DNA from: Morinoia aosen
Taxonomy: Eukaryota > Arthropoda > Malacostraca > Amphipoda > Talitridae
Direction: 5' to 3'
Assembly: GCA_030386875.1 (NCBI GenBank)
Contig: CM059566.1
Location: 36,182,068 to 36,246,067, forward strand
Length of the DNA: 64,000 bases
The notes below the pieces were generated by a model. That model was not told where the DNA came from. It worked only from the letters and a program-made list of their open reading frames with translations, and made no database searches. The translations under genes and the position numbers were made by a program. Position 1 is the first letter of the stretch. Each line of letters begins with the position of its first letter. Shown here piece by piece: positions 37,924-49,649 of this stretch.

Positions 37924-37950
37924 CTGATGATGGAATCAGAGATTCCGAAA
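37924..37950 (+). other. Second hammerhead-like core
   Basis: CTGATGA (37924-37930), one base, stem GGAATC/GATTCC with a 3-nt loop, then GAAA (37947-37950), followed by CGTTTGCG. Same layout as at 27832 but with different stem sequences, so the structure is kept while the sequence changes. Probably the remnant of a retroelement end. Confidence 0.42.
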
Positions 37951-38204
37951 CGTTTGCGAATAAAAGAATGTTCCCTTTTATATTGGTTCTTCTTTTCATT
38001 TTACGTATTAGATTGCGCAAAAATCGCCTATTCAATTCTATGATAACATAGCAACAAAATCAACTAATCAACTATACATCTACCCAAACCAAAGATTGAA
38101 TATGTAGAGCTCATAAATATTTACGTATTCCCAAGCCTTGTAGATACAGCCAACAGAATGTTAATTCCATAAATTACACTTTAGCTATCATTTTTAGCAC
38201 TTTC

Positions 38205-38525
38205 ATGAAAAGATGTGATGTCCCGAGGTGATGGTTAGGTACGTCTTCTATGTGTAGAAATAGAATAGTTTTTTTGTATTGCCCATCGCCATTTTGGATT
38301 CTCTGTTTTTTTTTTTCAAACCTATAATACACTTCATTTTATCTTTTATCATGAAGCATACAGTTTTTTTTAATTTTGCTGTTTCTAAACGAAGAGTGTG
38401 AAGACATCTTGTCCAAAGATTCTTCGTTTTCGACGTTCCATACTAAATGATGCCTTCCTACTTCCTCTCTTGAGAACACTCGGTCACCAGGAAGGCTGGA
38501 ATTAACTCATCGATCAATTTAACTA
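38205..38525 (+). mobile_element. Family A repeat, diverged
   Basis: Recognisable by GGTTAGGTACGTCTTCT, CCATACTAAATGATGCCTTC and the TTCCTCTCTTGAGAACA end. Confidence 0.6.
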
Positions 38526-39051
38526 TCATTCTATGTCGTTAGCAAGTTCTACGTTTTCAAAGTGACCCCCCAAAACAAAATAAACTGGTTTAGTATTTTT
38601 TATTTTTTATATTTTTTAAAGAATATCGTTTTCCATGGCATTCTTTGTGTTTCACTTGATCAGACGAATAATATTGTCGCTTCATTCCCATTTGTCAGTA
38701 TAAATTTTTGCAGTTCCATGTAAGTCCCTGCGCTTGCGTTCCCATTCCCATAAACGTGAAATATTTTTACCATTTAATTTAAATTTTACCTTTTGCGGTT
38801 GTGTACTATATTCTGATATTATTTACTACGCGTAAATTTTTATTAGAACTAATTAAAAGTGTACATCAAAGCCAATTCTTCAACGAAGTCTCCATCTCAA
38901 ACTTCAAGTTCCTGCTACGACACCTTTCTAGTTCATTCATAACTGGTCATTTAATCGTCTTTTTTGCTAAATGTTTCTTGAAGGCACCTTCGAGCAACAC
39001 AAACTAATTAATCCGATAATTAAAAGCGAACCCGCGCACAACTCTTGACCG

Positions 39052-39285
39052 AACAATTTAGTTAATGTAAGACGAAACTAGCATCTTTATGGATAATTTC
39101 CAATCAAGACTGATTAATCAAGTTAATCTATGACGAAACCGGCGTTTCTATGTATAATTTCCAATCATACGAAATTAATTTAGTTGATTTAAGACGAAAC
39201 TCTCATATGAATAATTTCCAAAAATATCTTATTTATTAAGTTAATCTAGGACGGAAGTGGCATCTGTATGGACAGTTTAGTGTGT
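39052..39285. repeat. 61-bp degenerate tandem repeat, 4 copies
   Basis: GACGAAAC or its variant begins at 39071, 39132, 39193 and 39250, each followed by ATGxATAATTTCCAA and AGTTAATCTA-like sequence. Confidence 0.75.
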
Positions 39286-39600
39286 AGTGCGTCCCTGCAT
39301 GGCCCTCTGTTGGTGTCACTCGTAACTTTGTTGCCCACCTGCGCTCCGCAGCCGCACTCCGCCGCCCTCTGCGCAGGTAAGTGTTCTTGCACGACGTCGT
39401 AGCGGTACACCTCGCATCTTAAGTTCTTATAAAAGCGTGCCCGTAGAGTAACCCTGCTTAAGTTCTTTTGAGAGGAGGATACGTGAATGCAGAAGAGTCA
39501 AGTCAGCGTAGAATAACCTACGCTGTCAGTCGAATCACATTGTAGGTTGGTTGAAAATCCGGTTTCTGAAGTCTCTTACAATAATGTAGGTAAGGAACTA
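39286..39600 (+). promoter_or_regulatory. Candidate promoter / 5' UTR exon region
   Basis: A GC-rich block ends in GCGCAG|GTAAGT (donor at 39377). It is followed by a classic TATA box, TATAAAAG, at 39428-39435 and a second donor, ATGTAG|GTAAGG, at 39590. This arrangement would suit a non-coding first exon from about 39460 to 39589, or an alternative first exon ending at 39376. No long open frame is present, and no downstream exon could be assigned. Confidence 0.3.
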
Positions 39601-40259
39601 ATGCTGTGGATGTTCATTTGTTTTTTCTGTTATTTACTCTTTGTTAAAAATTCATATTATTGAAATGGTTCTTCTTTTACCATTGTTAAATAAGTATAAG
39701 AGCGCCTTATTTTCACACCTTAACGTTCAGAAATGTCTAATAATGCGCTATAGCACCAAAATATACTCTTTTTGTGAAGTATTCTTGATATTCTCATGTC
39801 GCGCAAATGGTAACATAACCTTTAAGGAGTAATTGCGGTTTCGGTGCCATGACTGGAGCCTGGAAAAGCACTCATAATCTTCCGCATGCAAGCGCCGTCG
39901 TTGAGGTTTCTGCGATGCTGTGCTGTCAGAAAAGAAAAATCGGTACAAAACCTCTTAGCTCTAAATGGTCTGAATTTTCCGCTCATTTTGCTGATATTAC
40001 AATCGCCGTTTCGATAATATCAGGTTCACAGCGACACCAGCATGAAGAAGGAACTTCCGCTTGGCAGTGAATTCTAAAGAACACGTCGAGGTACTAATTT
40101 GACATGAAACGAGGAATATCAGAGGTACTAAAAAAGTAGCCGATTTAAAAATTCTGTAGTTCGTAAAATATCCGTGGGAGGAGGCTGAAGTTCGATGAAA
40201 AGAAAGAGCAGGAGTTGGTGTTTTATTTTATTTCGATAATTTTGTCTGTTCGGCATACT

Positions 40260-40598
40260 AGAAGGACAGAAACAAGAGTTAACATCGTCAGGGTTTTAAT
40301 TAACGATGATCGCAGCTTTCATAGAAAAATTCATGACAGAAGTTATAGCGGCTCACGTTTGGTAGTTCACAGCAGAAATTATTGCAGCTTAAATTTGGAA
40401 ATTCACTGCCAAGTTATCGCAGCTCTGATTGAGAAATTCACTGCAGTATCGCTGCTCTAATTTCAAAATTCACTACAGGAATTACAGTATCATTCATTTT
40501 GTAATTCACTACAGGAATTATCGCAGCTCCCCCTGAGGAATTTATACCAGAAATTATCGCAGCATAAATTCTGAAACTCCTCTCGAGAATTATTGCAG
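40260..40598. repeat. Decayed ~40-bp repeat flanking the 23-bp array
   Basis: About eight divergent units with the pattern GAAATTATCGCAGCTC, then (A/T)xTTxGxAATTCACT. The later half of each unit resembles the 23-bp array next to it. Confidence 0.75.
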
Positions 40599-43500
40599 CT
40601 CTCATTTGGTAATTAACGCAGCTCTCATTTGGTAGTTAACGCAGCTCTCATTTGGTAGTTAACGCAGCTCTCATTTGGTAGTTAACGCAGCTCTCATTTG
40701 GTAGTTAACGCAGCTCTCATTTGGTAGTTAACGCAGCTCTCATTTGGTAGTTAACGCAGCTCTCATTTGGTAGTTAACGCAGCTCTCATTTGGTAGTTAA
40801 CGCAGCTCTCATTTGGTAGTTAACGCAGCTCTCATTTGGTAGTTAACGCAGCTCTCATTTGGTAATTAACGCAGCTCTCATTTGGTAATTAACGCAGCTC
40901 TCATTTGGTAGTTAACGCAGCTCTCATTTGGTAGTTAACGCAGCTCTCATTTGGTAGTTAACGCAGCTCTCATTTGGTAGTTAACGCAGCTCTCATTTGG
41001 TAGTTAACGCAGCTCTCATTTGGTAATTAACGCAGCTCTCATTTGGTAGTTAACGCAGCTCTCATTTGGTAGTTAACGCAGCTCTCATTTGGTAGTTAAC
41101 GCAGCTCTCATTTGGTAGTTAACGCAGCTCTCATTTGGTAATTAACGCAGCTCTCATTTGGTAGTTAACGCAGCTCTCATTTGGTAGTTAACGCAGCTCT
41201 CATTTGGTAGTTACGCAGCTCTCATTTGGTAATTAACGCAGCTCTCATTTGGTAGTTAACGCAGCTCTCATTTGGTAGTTAACGCAGCTCTCATTTGGTA
41301 GTTAACGCAGCTCTCATTTGGTAGTTAACGCAGCTCTCATTTGGTAGTTAACGCAGCTCTCATTTGGTAGTTAACGCAGCTCTCATTTGGTAGTTAACGC
41401 AGCTCTCATTTGGTAATTAACGCAGCTCTCATTTGGTAATTAACGCAGCTCTCATTTGGTAGTTAACGCAGCTCTCATTTGGTAGTTAACGCAGCTCTCA
41501 TTTGGTAGTTAACGCAGCTCTCATTTGGTAGTTAACGCAGCTCTCATTTGGTAGTTAACGCAGCTCTCATTTGGTAATTAACGCAGCTCTCATTTGGTAG
41601 TTAACGCAGCTCTCATTTGGTAGTTAACGCAGCTCTCATTTGGTAGTTAACGCAGCTCTCATTTGGTAGTTAACGCAGCTCTCATTTGGTAATTAACGCA
41701 GCTCTCATTTGGTAGTTAACGCAGCTCTCATTTGGTAGTTAACGCAGCTCTCATTTGGTAGTTAACGCAGCTCTCATTTGGTAGTTAACGCAGCTCTCAT
41801 TTGGTAGTTAACGCAGCTCTCATTTGGTAGTTAACGCAGCTCTCATTTGGGAGTTAACGCAGCTCTCATTTGGTAGTTAACGCAGCTCTCATTTGGTAGT
41901 TAACGCAGCTCTCATTTGGTAGTTAACGCAGCTCTCATTTGGTAGTTAACGCAGCTCTCATTTGGTAGTTAACGCAGCTCTCATTTGGTAATTAACGCAG
42001 CTCTCATTTGGTAGTTAACGCAGCTCTCATTTGGTAGTTAACGCAGCTCTCATTTGGTAGTTAACGCAGCTCTCATTTGGTAGTTAACGCAGCTCTCATT
42101 TGGTAGTTAACGCAGCTCTCATTTGGTAGTTAACGCAGCTCTCATTTGGTAATTAACGCAGCTCTCATTTGGTAGTTAACGCAGCTCTCATTTGGTAGTT
42201 AACGCATCTCTCATTTGGTAGTTAACGCAGCTCTCATTTGGTAGTTAACGCAGCTCTCATTTGGTAATTAACGCAGCTCTCATTTGGTAGTTAACGCAGC
42301 TCTCATTTGGTAGTTAACGCAGCTCTCATTTGGTAGTTAACGCAGCTCTCATTTGGTAGTTAACGCAGCTCTCATTTGGTAATTAACGCAGCTCTCATTT
42401 GGTAATTAACGCAGCTCTCATTTGGTAGTTAACGCAGCTCTCATTTGGTAGTTAACGCATCTCTCATTTGGTAATTAACGCAGCTCTCATTTGGTAGTTA
42501 ACGCAGCTCTCATTTGGTAGTTAACGCAGCTCTCATTTGGTAGTTAACGCAGCTCTCATTTGGTAGTTAACGCAGCTCTCATTTGGTAGTTAACGCAGCT
42601 CTCATTTGGTAGTTAACGCAGCTCTCATTTGGTAGTTAACGCAGCTCTCATTTGGTAGTTAACGCAGCTCTCATTTGGTAGTTAACGCAGCTCTCATTTG
42701 GTAGTTAACGCAGCTCTCATTTGGTAGTTAACGCAGCTCTCATTTGGTAATTAACGCAGCTCTCATTTGGTAGTTAACGCAGCTCTCATTTGGTAGTTAA
42801 CGCATCTCTCATTTGGTAGTTAACGCAGCTCTCATTTGGTAGTTAACGCAGCTCTCATTTGGTAATTAACGCAGCTCTCATTTGGTAGTTAACGCAGCTC
42901 TCATTTGGTAGTTAACGCAGCTCTCATTTGGTAGTTAACGCAGCTCTCATTTGGTAGTTAACGCAGCTCTCATTTGGTAGTTAACGCAGCTCTCATTTGG
43001 TAATTAACGCAGCTCTCATTTGGTAATTAACGCAGCTCTCATTTGGTAGTTAACGCAGCTCTCATTTGGTAGTTAACGCATCTCTCATTTGGTAATTAAC
43101 GCAGCTCTCATTTGGTAGTTAACGCAGCTCTCATTTGGTAGTTAACGCAGCTCTCATTTGGTAGTTAACGCAGCTCTCATTTGGTAGTTAACGCAGCTCT
43201 CATTTGGTAGTTAACGCAGCTCTCATTTGGTAGTTAACGCAGCTCTCATTTGGTAGTTAACGCAGCTCTCATTTGGTAGTTAACGCAGCTCTCATTTGGT
43301 AGTTAACGCAGCTCTCATTTGGTAGTTAACGCAGCTCTCATTTGGTAGTTAACGCAGCACTCATTTGGTAATTAACGCAGCTCTCATTTGGTAGTTAACG
43401 CAGCTCTCATTTGGTAGTTAACGCAGCTCTCATTTGGTAGTTAACGCAGCTCTCATTTGGTAGTTAACGCAGCTCTCATTTGGTAGTTAACGCAGCTCTC

Positions 43501-43733
43501 ATTTGGTAGTTAACGCAGCTCTCATTTGGTAGTTAACGCAGCTCTCATTTGGTAGTTAACGCAGCTCTCATTTGGTAGTTAACGCAGCTCTCATTTGGTA
43601 GTTAACGCAGCTCTCATTTGGTAGTTAACGCAGCTCTCATTTGGTAGTTAACGCAGCTCTCATTTGGTAGTTAACGCAGCTCTCATTTGGTAATTAACGC
43701 AGCTCTCATTTGGTAATTAACGCAGCTCTCATT
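40599..43733. repeat. 23-bp satellite array, about 136 copies
   Basis: Unit contains CTCATTTGGTAGTTAACG. It is nearly invariant. The main variants are TAATTAACG (about one unit in six), GCATCTC (four units) and one unit with a 1-bp deletion at about 41210. The array ends at 43733 where the decayed older repeat resumes. With a period not divisible by three and in-unit stops, there is no coding potential. Confidence 0.97.
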
Positions 43734-43823
43734 GAAAAATTCTGAACAGAAATTACAAATTACCTCAGCCCTCATCCGGCAAATGGAGGAGCCAAAGAAG
43801 GCGGATAAAGACTCTGGAGTCGC

Positions 43824-43878
43824 GGTAATCTAACCTAATCTTTCTCTAAGGGCTAGAGAAAGATTAGGCTAGATTACC
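43824..43878. repeat. Hairpin, 24-bp arms with one mismatch
   Basis: GGTAATCTAACCTAATCTTT (arm from 43824) pairs with 43855-43878 around a 7-nt loop. It resembles the TAATCTAATC tail of family A and lies 90 bp after the big array. Confidence 0.85.
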
Positions 43879-45005
43879 GGTCGCAGACACCGATTTCGAA
43901 TGGAAATTATGAACATTTAAAACTTTGATTCGTAATTCTTAGGTCCCTGTTCTTAAATTCGTTGTAAAAGAATGACAGAGTTCACGAAGTTCTGTTGGGA
44001 AAAACAGAAAATTTATCCAGGAAACAAAGAAGGAATACAAAATTGGCTGAAACGTAACAGCGCAGTTTAGTGTTGGAGTACTGCATCTATTTCAACCTAG
44101 AATTTTTTTATAAATGTTTATGTAGATGGTATATAAATGGACACATTTAGAGAAAGAACGTTCATACAGTGTAATGATTCAACGCTTTGAAAACATTTAC
44201 AAGTATATCAGCTGTCACATAATGATGGCTATGTAAAAAAATGAAGGCGTGCCCTGCAAATGATGATACGCTACGAGTATCTGATAGTAGATGACACTCG
44301 TATGTACGACTCAGCCAGTTTCAAGAGGCACTTTCAATACCCACGGTTGGTCCAAAAATTCTCAGTTATTACCCGTTCATCGCGCTAGTGAACTCAACGA
44401 AGCAGCGCTGGCTGTGGCCGCATCATTAGTTCTAGAACCATTCAACGACAAGTTCTGGTCTCCAAAATATGTTAGGAAGCTCGTTTTGAAATCGCGCCAA
44501 CTGAACAAAATCCTTTACTGCTGCCAGTGAGCGAGGTTCTCTCGGAGACTTGTACGAGCGTCTACAAACGACCGATCATTTCTCCAAGTCGCTCTGATAA
44601 ATAAGTCCCGTAAATCAGATGCTGCAGCAATGCAACTCTTCCGAATCTAGGACGACTCGGGTCAAAAATGTTGCAGAGAGCCATGGTTCAACTTTCGATG
44701 TCTTCAAAAACACTATGATGGAGTGGACGAGTTAAGATGATGTATTTACAGGCAGATTCGCTGAAAGCGCGCTGGCATTTTTTCTTGTTATATATGGGTG
44801 TATTAGGCGAGGTTATTTCTACTTTTTGTGCTTCGCAAGCACTGATGTGGATTTTTCCCTATATTTTACGTTTTTTCAGATGGCTTACCACCAAGTTTTT
44901 AAATTACTGTTTGCAGGTTTTGATTACTTCTATTTAATATCCGAGGGGAAGACACGACAGTTTTTTTGGATTCGTGTTCATACTTTTTCATTGAGATGTA
45001 CACTC
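43879..45005. other. No recognised feature
   Basis: Includes an 80-codon plus-strand frame (44291-44530) that is GC-richer but unrecognised. Confidence 0.4.
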
Positions 45006-45009
45006 TGGG

Positions 45010-45360
45010 ATAATAGCAGTTTCCTGAGTAGGGTGCAGCTATTGTATCTATGAGATTTAGCTCTCTCCGTTGTGAGGTCTTGAGCTGCCGGTTAGGAAGG
45101 CCTTCCCTCCTTTAAAAAGAATAGGTTTTTTGTAGTATTATGGACTACCTTTTTTCGGTTCATTTCAGCACCTTTTTTTAGAGTCCGTTAAGTTCATCTG
45201 CAACCTCTATCTTGTTTCATTTCCTTGATTCAATTTGGATGTTTCTAAGGGCAGGGAGTGGAGACGCACCTTCTACTTAGATTTCGCCTTTTCTGAATTC
45301 CTTCCCTGGAAACACCTTTGTCGCGGTAAAGGAGGTTCAAACATACTTATGATTTAATCA
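45010..45360 (+). mobile_element. Family A repeat
   Basis: Head GGGTGCAGCTATTGTATCTA, body with TTTTTTCGGTTCATTTCAGC, and a changed hairpin stem CTAAG/CTTAG. Confidence 0.62.
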
Positions 45361-46550
45361 AATTTGTATAATTTCATGGCTGTTATTTCCTTGCCATCAA
45401 AAGCTCATTTTTCCTCTGGAGTGACTCTCGATGGTGTTTCACCCTGGGCTTTAGAGACACTTGTGCATGTATATTTTAGCCTCAGTACGGGTGCTGCAAT
45501 GTGTTCGCCCCTCACGGTTTATTTATGAACGATTTTGAATATGCAGAGTTTGCTACAGATGTTGCTGCGTTATGCTACTTTATTTATATGCAAGATGTCT
45601 GAAAAAGTTGAATTACTTTTCTTTGGCGAAGTATTTCCCTCACTTGTTTGAATTCCTTGTTAATCAAAAAATTTATTAAATCATGCTATTGATAACTACA
45701 GTGTATCTGCTAAGGTAGCACGTGGTATATCACTGCGCGTATCTTCGGGACATAATAATACCATTTAATTCTTTCCCACACATCAAAATAACTTGTACAT
45801 GAATAAAGAATTCTTGCGTTGAATTGCATAACCTCCAGCTAATTAAATCAATCTCGCGTGTGCGGGCGTGACTTCGAATACATAAATTTTGTTAATTTTT
45901 CGTTACCTAGATAGTGTACTGATGACGATTACTTTCATCAATCACTGATAAAATGAGTGTTTTTTCAAATTTCGCAGTCAATGCACCAGCAGTTAAAACA
46001 ATGTATCGGGTTAAAAGGAAACCATGACCCACGCACGACGGAAAAAGCAGTTACGAAAAAGATTTTCGTCTTCGCTTGCAGACCTGTGCGGCTAAAAAAA
46101 TTCTGAATAAAAGGCAAAACTCTCCATGGTACAAAATGGCCTCTTCCTTTCGAGGAAATATAATATAAGCCCTGCTCGCCATTCTTTGGTCTGTTTCAAA
46201 GCGATCTCGTTGGAAACTGGAAGGCTAGTTTCCTCTTATTTAGGACATCCGTGCTCTCGTGTAGTTACAAAGTATGGACATTCATGGACGATTTTCATAC
46301 AGACATCAACTGGCTCAAGAACGATAGCCGAAGCTGCATTCTTTTCCGTTAACGAGCTCAGTGGTCTAAAGTTATGGTCTCTATTGAACATCAGAGGCCG
46401 GAGTAGATGGAACTTGGGCCAACTTTTTTTCTGGTAAGAGGCCGAGCGGAAGCGCCTGCTTGGAAATAGTTTTACCCTGAACTTCCAGGCAAGTTTTACG
46501 GCTCTCAGGGACGGATCATCAGAACTTCATATGGCAACGCTCACTGAAAA
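45361..46550. other. No recognised feature
   Basis: A 103-codon plus-strand frame starts at ATG 46126 and ends beside CTG|GTAAGA. It is unrecognised and may be chance. Confidence 0.4.
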
Positions 46551-46915
46551 GGGTTCACATTTTGACAGCCGGTGATTTTGCGGTTGTCATTTTGACAGCG
46601 GGTGATTTTGCGGTTAACATTTTGACAGCGGGTGACTATCCGGTTCACATTTTGACAGCGGGTGATTTTGCGGTCAACATTTTGACAGCGGGTGGTTTTG
46701 CGGTTTACATTTTGACAGCGGGTGATTTTGCGGTTAACATTTTGACAGCGGGTGACTATCCGGTTCACATTTTGACAGCGGGTGATTTTGCGGTCAACAT
46801 TTTGACAGCGGGGGATTTTGCGGTTTACATTTTGACAGCGGGGGATTTTGCGGTTCACATTTTGACAGCGGGGGATTTTGAGGTTCACATTTTGACAGCG
46901 GGTATTTTTGACGAC
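46551..46915. repeat. 30-bp minisatellite, 12 copies
   Basis: CATTTTGACAGCGGGTGATT-type units from 46558. GACTATCCGG units alternate with TTTTGCGG units and a block of about five units is duplicated (46588-46737 and 46738-46857 share order). Stop-free in two frames. Confidence 0.94.
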
Positions 46916-47214
46916 CTAACCGAAACTATCCTTGTTTTTGAGTTCTTGTTTTTTTGGTCTCTGTTGGGAAAAATCTCGTATTTAAATTCCGTGGATAGCT
47001 GAATGCGTTTTTTTTAGATCCGACAATTTTTTTCCGTGCTGTGACGTGTGTGTCTATGGTCATGAAAATTAATTGTAGCTCGAAACATTAATTCAGCGCA
47101 TTGAACTTTCAATTGTTTACTCATGAATTTGATTGTGAACACATTTAAGCCATGTCATTTGATTGTAAACATGCTATTACATTTTTTAAACTTCTTATGA
47201 ACGATACGTTATTT

Positions 47215-47330
47215 CGAACTGTAAAGTCGTTTATTAAACTTAGCTACTCACAACCTTACTTAAACAACCGTAGCGACCGCACAAACGCAGTCAACAAGTG
47301 AGCAGTTTGGGATACCTTAGTTCACAAAAC
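47215..47330 (+). mobile_element. Family B1 head fragment
   Basis: CGAACTGTAAAGTCGTTTAT, ACTCACAACC and GCGACCGCACAAACG align with the starts at 19130 and 19615. Confidence 0.5.
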
Positions 47331-47564
47331 GCAGAGGTTTAATACTTAATCTTTACACCCAGCTCGATCCAGCTTATAACATTTTCATTTTTAAGAAATG
47401 TCGTAATGGGGAAAGAAGCAAGTATCAGGAAAACAAATGTTTTATCAAACAGACTTCACGATAATTGTAAGAAATGACTCCATCTTGCATCAATGCAGGC
47501 TTCTTTGTTACTTAATGAATGGCTGGACATTTTGCAAAACTCTTCGTACTTCTGCAATGTTGCA

Positions 47565-47850
47565 TGCTTAGCTTTCCCAGTGAGAAAATGTGAGGTCCAG
47601 AGCTGAGAGTTAGGTAACCCTTCTTTTTGTTGAAGTAACATGTTTTTGCTTTGTTAAGGACTGTCTTTTTTCGGTTCACTGCTGTCCTGTTTTTCAGCAC
47701 CTCTGACTTTCTTCGTCAACTTTCATCTTGTTTCATAACCTTCCATCTTATCTTACCGTTTCTATGCGCACGGGATCCCTTGCGGGAACACCGTTTGTGC
47801 ATAGATTCCACGTTTCCTCAACTCCATACTGAATGGCGCCATCTATAATT
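47565..47850 (+). mobile_element. Family A repeat
   Basis: Near-complete, with the long hairpin insert (GGGATCCCTTGCGGGAACAC) close to that at 23995. It breaks off after CTGAATGGCGCC. Confidence 0.72.
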
Positions 47851-48104
47851 ATCCATCAATGTTGCATGCTCCGACTGTTTACCCTTGGAAAAGATCTGTA
47901 TCGGACTTCACGGATGTTTCGTAAATGAACGATCTTATCTGGCTCAAGGGAAATAAATCTAAAGGACTCATGTCCAGAGGTCTTCGAGACCATACCACTG
48001 ATCTGTGAAGACCTAATACACTTTCAGCGTGAATGTCGTAAAAACAATAGTCTTGAAATATTTGATACTCATAAAATGTGTTTATTTGGCCAGTCTCTGT
48101 CTAC

Positions 48105-48350
48105 CGTAACAGTTTGCATGTAGTACTCGTTTTTAATCCTCTATAGATAGGCTTTCAGGACTTTTGTTTTCCATTATCATTTTTTCTCTCCCTTTCTAGC
48201 TTTCCGTTTCTACACACGGAATATTCTGTGTGGGAACACGCCTTATGTATAGATTTTTATTTTTACTCTCCATACTATATGGTCCCTTTGCTTCGCTCTA
48301 TCGACGTCACTTTTGTTGAGGCCTGGAAACAATGAACTAGCTTGAGCACT
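48105..48350 (+). mobile_element. Family A repeat, 3' part, diverged
   Basis: CTTTCCGTTTCTACACAC, GTGGGAACACGCCTTATGTA and CTCCATACTATATGGTCC. Confidence 0.55.
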
Positions 48351-48689
48351 GGAAATAATATTAACGTAACTTGAATTTGTTGATAAGGACTTTGTACAGC
48401 TGAAAATTTATATCAAATTGATTGATCATGAGGGTACTAGTATACTATGGGTGTTTTCAGCCGCATATAATACGTCTCGACGGTTTTTTTTCGTGATGTA
48501 AATATGCAGTTTTAAAATTGATCTTGCAGAGCACAGAGAAAAGCGAAGAACATTAGGTAAATAATTTTTGCACCCTGAACTATCGGTCAAAGAAGTTATG
48601 GGGATAAGGAAAAAGCCTTCAGTTACTGACGTGAGAACAATGTATTGTTTTCAATTCTATTAAAAGTTAAGAAGTTACAGAATTACTTT

Positions 48690-49440
48690 GAATTCCTTAG
48701 AGAAAGCTTAGAAAATCCGTGGGCGAAGAAGCCTCCGTTAGGATGGAAACCGCATCGGGGAGAAGCCTCACCAAACAAGAAAAACGCCTGGGAAAGAAAC
48801 CACTTCGAGCAAAGAATCCACGATGAGCAAAGAAACACCCAGAAGCAAAGACACTAACTTGAGTAAGAAAAAAAACTTGAGCAAAAAACCGCTTCAAGCA
48901 AAGAAATCACTTCAAGCAAAAGGAAATCGCTTTAAGCAAAAGGAAATCACTTCAAGCAAAAGGAAATCACTTCAAGCAAAAGGAAATCGATTTAAGCAAA
49001 AGGAAATCGATTTAAGCAAAAGGAAATCACTTCAAGCAAAAGGAAATCGCTTTAAGCAAAAGGAAATCGCTTTAAGCAAAAGGAAATCGATTTAAGCAAA
49101 AGGAAATCGCTTTAAGCAAAAGGAAATCGCTTCAAGCAAAAGGAAATCACTTCAAGTAAAAGGAAATCACTTCAAGCAAAAGGAAATCACTTCAAGCAAA
49201 AGAACATCACTTCAAGCAAAAGAAAATACATCAAGCAAAAGAAAATACATCAAGCAAAAGAAAATACATCAAGCAAAAGAAAATACATCAAGCAAAAGAA
49301 AATCATTTCAAGCAAAAGAAAATCACTTCAAGCAAAAGAAAACCACTTCAAGCAAAAGGAAATCACTTCAAGCATGAAAATCACTTCAAGCATAAAAATC
49401 ACTTCAAACAAAAAAAAGACATCAAGCAGAGAAACCATCT
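48690..49440. repeat. 20-bp minisatellite with decayed edges, about 25 core copies
   Basis: Core 48886-49370: AAGCAAAAGGAAATCACTTC, with CGCTTT/CGATTT variants and a 19-bp sub-run (AAAATACATC). Upstream (48690-48885) and downstream (to 49440) related but diverged units are present. Confidence 0.9.
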
Positions 49441-49649
49441 CGAGCAAAAGTGAAATACTCGGCGCTCAGAGAGCACGTGACAAAACTCCACCAGAAGCGA
49501 GCTGTCTTGTCGCAGGTTTGTTCAGCAGCGCTGCAATCTTCCGTCAACACTTCCAGGGCGTGTGACCTCTGGAGATCAAACCCACCCCTTCCAGATCTTC
49601 GTTTCACTCGCCTTCTTGGAGTTGTCGATGTCTGTCTCCAGGAGTGATG

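Noticed and set aside
40599-43733. CRISPR-like array
   Set aside because: Units are contiguous with no spacers, the DNA is eukaryotic and no cas genes exist; it is a tandem satellite.
46126-46437. 103-codon frame with a nearby donor
   Set aside because: AT-rich codon use, no recognised family and only a weak donor; kept as a note, not a gene.
47512-47700. Similar minus-strand frames in several family A copies (FNKKKGYLTLSSGPHI and FNKKKAYLTYSSDPHI)
   Set aside because: The similarity is just that of the DNA repeat. The frames are short, on the antisense side, and broken in most copies.
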